A program made the position numbers and the translations under genes. From Candidatus Omnitrophota bacterium (GTDB lineage Bacteria; Omnitrophota; Gorgyraeia; 2-02-FULL-51-18): 23,457 nt of DNA. Below are positions 12,101 to 18,100 of this stretch, in pieces (the first letter of the stretch is position 1; each line of letters opens with the position of its first letter). The stretch covers positions 1 through 23,457 of the forward strand of contig JAHFFM010000006.1 of assembly GCA_023247935.1 (NCBI GenBank), in the 5' to 3' direction. The notes beneath the pieces are model-generated. The model saw only the letters and a program-made list of their open reading frames with translations. It did not search any database and had not been told where the DNA came from.

Positions 12101-15100
12101 AGCTGCTGCTTGAGAATCTTTGTTTGTTTTTTTAAGGAAATTTTTGTAAAATTCGAGAGCTTTTCTGATTCCGGGATATTCGCGTGTTTTTGACTGTTCT
12201 TTTTTTGCCTCGGACAGAGACTGTGTTTGCTCTAATATTCGGCGAAGCAGGGGTTTTTGGCGCTCAAGATCTTTTTCATTTTTATAAGAATCGATGGCAT
12301 CGAAAACAGAAAAATAAATTTTAACGGATTCTATATCTCCTTTTTTTTGCGCGGAAAGAATTTCTCTTGCCGTGTTTAAAAATGATCTTGAATCCCTAAG
12401 CGCTGACTCCGAAGGATTCGAGCTTTCCGAACGCTCAAGAGCCACCACCACAAGTCTGATCCTATTAATCAGCTCATCTTTCTTATCAAATGAAACTGTG
12501 TGCTCGGCATCCCAGGCGGCGATTAAAAGTTGGAACTGCAAATCCAAATTTGCTGAAGGCTTTTGAGCCAACCGCTCCTTAACTCTGCTTATTTTTGAAA
12601 AAATAGAATTATCTTGAGACCTCGCCCAGCCCACGTTAAAACCTTTATTCTTTAGAAAATTTATCGTAAAGGTCTCTTTTAAATTAACGTCTCCACCTGG
12701 GATATCCGATTCCTCAATTTTTAAAACAGAGAGACGTTCTTGATGGACGCGTGCCAGACGCAACAATGTATCTTTTAAAGAAGCGGCGATTTGAATACGA
12801 AGTTCTTTTCGTAAGTTTTGCCATGCTCCCGTCTGAGCATCTTTTTCAAACAGAACCACCTGCGCGGCAGCAGCTGACATATTTTTATAAAAAACTCCTT
12901 CTTTCGGATCATCCATCGCTTCCAGCATGGACAATTTTTTAACGGCATCTGTTTCTTCGGAGGCCTTTTGGAGCTCTTTCAAAGCATTTGTCATCGGTAC
13001 GAAAGCCGACTCAACCACAGACCGTATATCGTTGTATTCTTTTTTCTTTTTGACTATTTCATCCGGAGTTAAATTCTCCCCCATAAGGTACTGATTTAAT
13101 ATATGGGCTAGTGTTTCAGTTTTTCCCTGAAGGGCAAGGCCCATATTTTTCTCGTAAGCCAGGTTAGAGGTGTTATAAATTTCTTCATGGAAATCAGCCC
13201 ATTGACGGGCGGTTACCCGTGTTTCCCCTCCGTTGCGGCGGATATAAAGACGTACGGCTATAAATTGAAGTATCCGGTTAGATGAGAGCTCTTTTCTTAT
13301 TTCTTCCCGACTCATTTCTTTTTTGGCAATTTTTGAAAAAATAGAAGTTATGGTTTTTTCTTTGTCTTCAATGGGCAGCTGATTGTCGAATTCACGCGCA
13401 AGTATAGCCGCCTCTTTATCGACCTGATTTTTATCCGTAACTAATTTGATCAAAGTATCAGGCAGTACTTGGTAGCGGTCGCTGGCGCCCGACGTATTTT
13501 CAGTTTCACCAATAACGTTGATTCCATAAAATAAATTTGAAATTTCAAAATTGTATACAGAGGGATTCTTTTTAAGAGAAGGATTCAATGCCGGTTCTGA
13601 AATCTGAAGAAAACTTTTTACACGCTCCGCCTGGAAAAAAATATTCTTTTCTCTGTTCTCATCATCTTTGAACGAAGTAGTCGCAGCTACCGGGTTAGCC
13701 GTTTTTTGCGTTTCCACTCTGACAGGTTTTGATGAAACGGGTGGAGGTCCGCCCGATCCGCCCACATCATTTGACGGTCCGGGTAAACCACTCTGAATGC
13801 CTAATTTAAGCAAATCATCCGTTTTGCTCGTCTTTTGCGCCACTTCAGGCTGAACAAAAGGAATCTGCGCAGGAATCTGTGCCAGTTTCTCTTCTTTGGT
13901 TTCCTTCGCCGTTTGTTTTTTAACCCCTTGATTATTTGCCTGCCGCTGAGCTTGAACAGATTTTACCTCATTCATAATTTTTCCGAAATTAGCAGCCAAC
14001 GCATCAATTCCCTGTCTGTGTGATAGAGGTAAATTTTTTTCGAGTTCGTCCAGCTGCTTCAATTGCTCATTTAACTTTTCCCTTTTTTCCGAATTTTGTA
14101 GACTGTTAATAACCATCTGCATCTTCTGATTTTGATAATAATTATTGGGGGTGCCTAATGGCCCAACCCCCGCTGGCAGGCTCATAAATATCCCAAATGA
14201 AGCTTGTGCCGCTTCTCTGCCAGCCGCTCCAAGTCTTTTGAAATAAATAGTAACGATTAAATACGTCAGAAATCCGACCATGAACGCCAAAATGGCAGCA
14301 AAAAGAATAGGCGCGACAGAAGTTGTCAAAATACCGACACCTGACGCAAAAAATGTTTTTGACACATAAACTCCTAAAGATGCCAAGGCAGCGGTTCCCA
14401 TAAAAACAGACCGAATATTCAAAAGAGTATTTTGAAAAAACGTGTTAAAGAATCCCTGGCTAGCTAATAAAAATAAACTCTTAAAAGAATTTATTTTTAC
14501 TTTATTCGACGTGAGAGAACCGTGAGCTGTTTCTGAAATTTTCCGACTGATAACAAAACTGGATACTACAGAAGCGATAGCGCTGATGGCCAAAGGAATG
14601 GTGCTCGCCAGCATCAGGATGCTGGCGCCCATACCCGCCGTGCCAACAACAACAGCAAGACCAAAAAGAAACACAAAACCTACTACGCCAGCGGCAATTC
14701 CACCCAGCACCAGTCTTTTATTGACTATTTGAGCCGGTTTTTCAATTTTTCCTTGAGACTTGCCTGTAAAAAACGCCTTAAAAATATCCCACTTGGAAAC
14801 ACTCTCATTTTTATTTAAAATTTCTCCCAAAATATCCAACTTCTGCAATCTGTGTCCACCCAAAAATATGACTGAAATTATCAAGGCTCCGATTAGAAGA
14901 AGCGGCAGACTGGGAGCTGCCTGCAATAGAAAAATCCCTGCCGCCAATGCCACGACCGTCAACTTCATTGCATTCGAAAAACGTTTTAAAATTGTTGGCG
15001 GATTTGTAGGTGCATCTTTTAAAGTGGAACGATTTATGACCACATAAAGAAAAGCAGCTAAAAGACCCGCAACCGCAGAGATGGCAGCCAAGGGAAATAA

Positions 15101-18100
15101 AGGCAGCACCATTCCGGCAAGCGTTATTGTTGTCATTTTGAAAGTGATCCCCGTCAACAGTGTCCCCATTGCCATCATCGGAGCGATACCTGCAAGCATC
15201 ATCAGGACAGTGTTCACAGAAAATTTTGTAAGAATTTTTGCTTTGTCGAAAAATAACCCTTCAAATTGGACACCTTTAAAAATTTGCTTGGTGATTATTT
15301 GAGATTCTTCCACTCCGGAAATTTTTTGTATGGATGGTTTGATATAAAGCATGAGAATGAGGGCAGAAATAAGAATAAGGCCTATAGTAAACGGCGCTAA
15401 CGAACCCATAAGAGCGATGAGCGAAGATGAACCGGTCGTTAACACGCCCACAATTTTAATCTTATACAACAAAGAGCCCAACCCAACTATCAAACCTCCG
15501 GCCATAAGTCTTTCGGCATTTTTTTTCAGAAAAGATAAAACGCTGGATTTCTTTTTTGTTTCAACCAAACCCTGCAAAACATCGCTTTCATATTGCTCTT
15601 CCAAAAGGTTAAGACCAAAAGTAACCGCCAATGCCTGATCTTTTTTTAGATTATCTGTTTTTCGCTTGTAAACCTGATCCAAACTGACAATTTCTTCGAC
15701 TTGGTTTTGGATATTAGACAACTGCACTCCAAATTCCAGCTGTTGAAGAATTTTGGACAATTGAGAACGTTTTCGTTCGGATTCAGTTAGAAATTCGGCT
15801 ACCGCGGATTCGATCTTTGAAAGAATAAGATTTTTGATAGTATCGAGAATAATATTTTCAACGGCCTTTGCTTTGTTGCCGACCGCAGAGCTCAGAACGA
15901 GATTAAATTCATCATCTGAGATTTTAGCTCTTGCCAAAAAAACCCTTAACTTGGTTTCATCAGAGGCTAGCATTCCGGCTTTCTGCCTAATCTTCAAAAA
16001 AATTCCCGGGGCGGCCGTCTCCAAATAAGAATTAAAGTTTCTCAGCACGCCTTCACTCACTTTCAAAAGCCGCTTCGCTCTCTCGTTCACCTGTTCGTTA
16101 TAACGATTTTGTGTTTTACTCGTGTAAATAAATGCATTTTCGATCAAAAGCCGGAAACCTCGCAAAAGCCCCTTCAATTCCTCCTGTTTATCTTTCGATA
16201 AAGCATCCCCCGTAATATCATTTTGGGTCACAAATCGCGCAATTACGGAAATTGCTTCCTGTAGCTGCTGTCCGTACTTATTAAACACGGCGTCTTCCAT
16301 CGAAAAAAATGATTCCCAAACGCCAGGCATTCCTTTTCTGGCTACGCGTCCCATAAACTGCTCTTCCGACGCCTGAAATTCATCCAGGTATGTAGAAATG
16401 GCGTAAAGACCTCTCTTTAAAATACTAGCATTTTCATCCCGCAAGGCTTCATTGAGTTTGATGTCCATGGCGCGATCCACAATGCCGGTCACAATAGTAA
16501 TCTTTCCGGACGTGCCAGCGGAATCTACAATTTGATCAAAATTTTTATTAGGGTCCGTAAACGTTTCGGCATTAATAATATTGATATCTTTTACGTCGGC
16601 GATACCTCTACGAATCAATTCATCTCTGAGCCAATAAGCATCATATTTCTGTCTCTGGCCGGATTCTTTACCGGTTATCTCAACCTTTACAAGCGTGGAA
16701 CCGCCCTCATTTTTAACCTGCTCAATCCGCTTAATGGAAGCTTCCATTGATTTATCTTTTGTGAGAAAACCATTCGGCGTTCTTTCAGTTCTCGTAGATT
16801 CAGCGCTTCCGGGAGAAGCCGTTTCTTTCTCATAGACTTCCTTATGAAACCTTTCGTCACCCGTACCCGTGGCTCCGGTCCAACCTTCTGAACTTTTTAA
16901 GTATGAATAAATATTAGTAGAAATTGTTGTGTAGGTTTCCCGGGTAATTTGGATCTCCGAAAAATTCTGCATGGCTTCAATAGCTTGATGTATACCGCCT
17001 CCCGCCACCATTCCTTCAGCTTCTTTCTTATTATCAATCAAAATAATTTTTCTTTTGCCGGATACCGTCTTATCATTAAACCTGTCGCCTTCCCGATAAA
17101 AATAATGCACCTGAAGCGCGGTTTCCACATACTCTTGCCATATATTCTCGGCTAAACCCTTTATTTCGGGCGATTCACTGTTTAATAAAACATCCAAAAC
17201 GCTTTTAATTTCTTTTGGTTTAATAATGGTAATACTTTCACCTTTTTGTTCGGCTCTATACCATTTATCTTTTTGTGCCATCACCGTATCTTTGACAAAA
17301 CTATCTATCAAGACTCTCAAATGACTTCTTAAATTAGCAGCTTCCAATTCCCTTTCTCCGGAAATAACAAAAGGAGTTCCCAACCGGCCTTTGGTGATAC
17401 TGTCAACTTCATCTAAAATGTCGAAATGACCACGGCCAGCCATATACCTTACGGATAAATCCGTGCTAGGCAAAAGCTCCGTATTGGAACGATGAACAAA
17501 ACTGTCGATTTCTCCAACGATTACTTCCGCCTCGGCATAAACCTCATCCACATCTTGTAAGGGCTTGGCTTCATCGATAATATATTCGCCGTCTTTAAGC
17601 ACGGCTAAATACCCCACATCTACACCGTCTTTCTTCGCAACCACGCCCACCTTAATCCCAGCTGCACCCAAATGCTTGGCGGCCGCTGAAGCATCTTCGA
17701 ACAGCTTGTTCAAAGGCACAGAAATCAAAACAAGAGATTGCGTTCCAGAAATTTTAGCTTTTGCTCGCGCCATCAATACACGAACATAAGCGGTCGCTTG
17801 AATAGCAAATGTTTTTCCGGCTCCCGTTTTTAACTCCAAAATCTTTTCTTCAAAAGCCATTGCTTTTGCGCCTTCGCGTTGGACGACAAAACGGTCAATT
17901 TCAAAACCTTGGACTTTTTCTTTAAGAATGCGCTCAAAAGCGCTTATAGACGTATCAATCGTTTCTCCAGTCTTATCTGCCATTCCAAATTTTTTAACCA
18001 ATTCCTTGGCCTCATCCACAAAACTCAACCTCGCCCCATTAGTCGCAAACTGCATAGCTCCTTCACGTGGCGCAATAATCGTCCAGGTTTGATTCAATAC

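Noticed and set aside
14606..14627. Perfect 9-bp GC-rich inverted repeat with a 4-base loop
   Set aside because: It encodes part of a membrane helix (MGASILMLAS), where the near-palindrome follows from the residues. No T-run follows on the coding strand and the frame continues, so it is not a terminator.
16226..17983. Housekeeping secA gene
   Set aside because: The domain has no start or stop of its own, is fused in frame within the giant protein, and lacks the LIDEAR stretch after DEVDSI.
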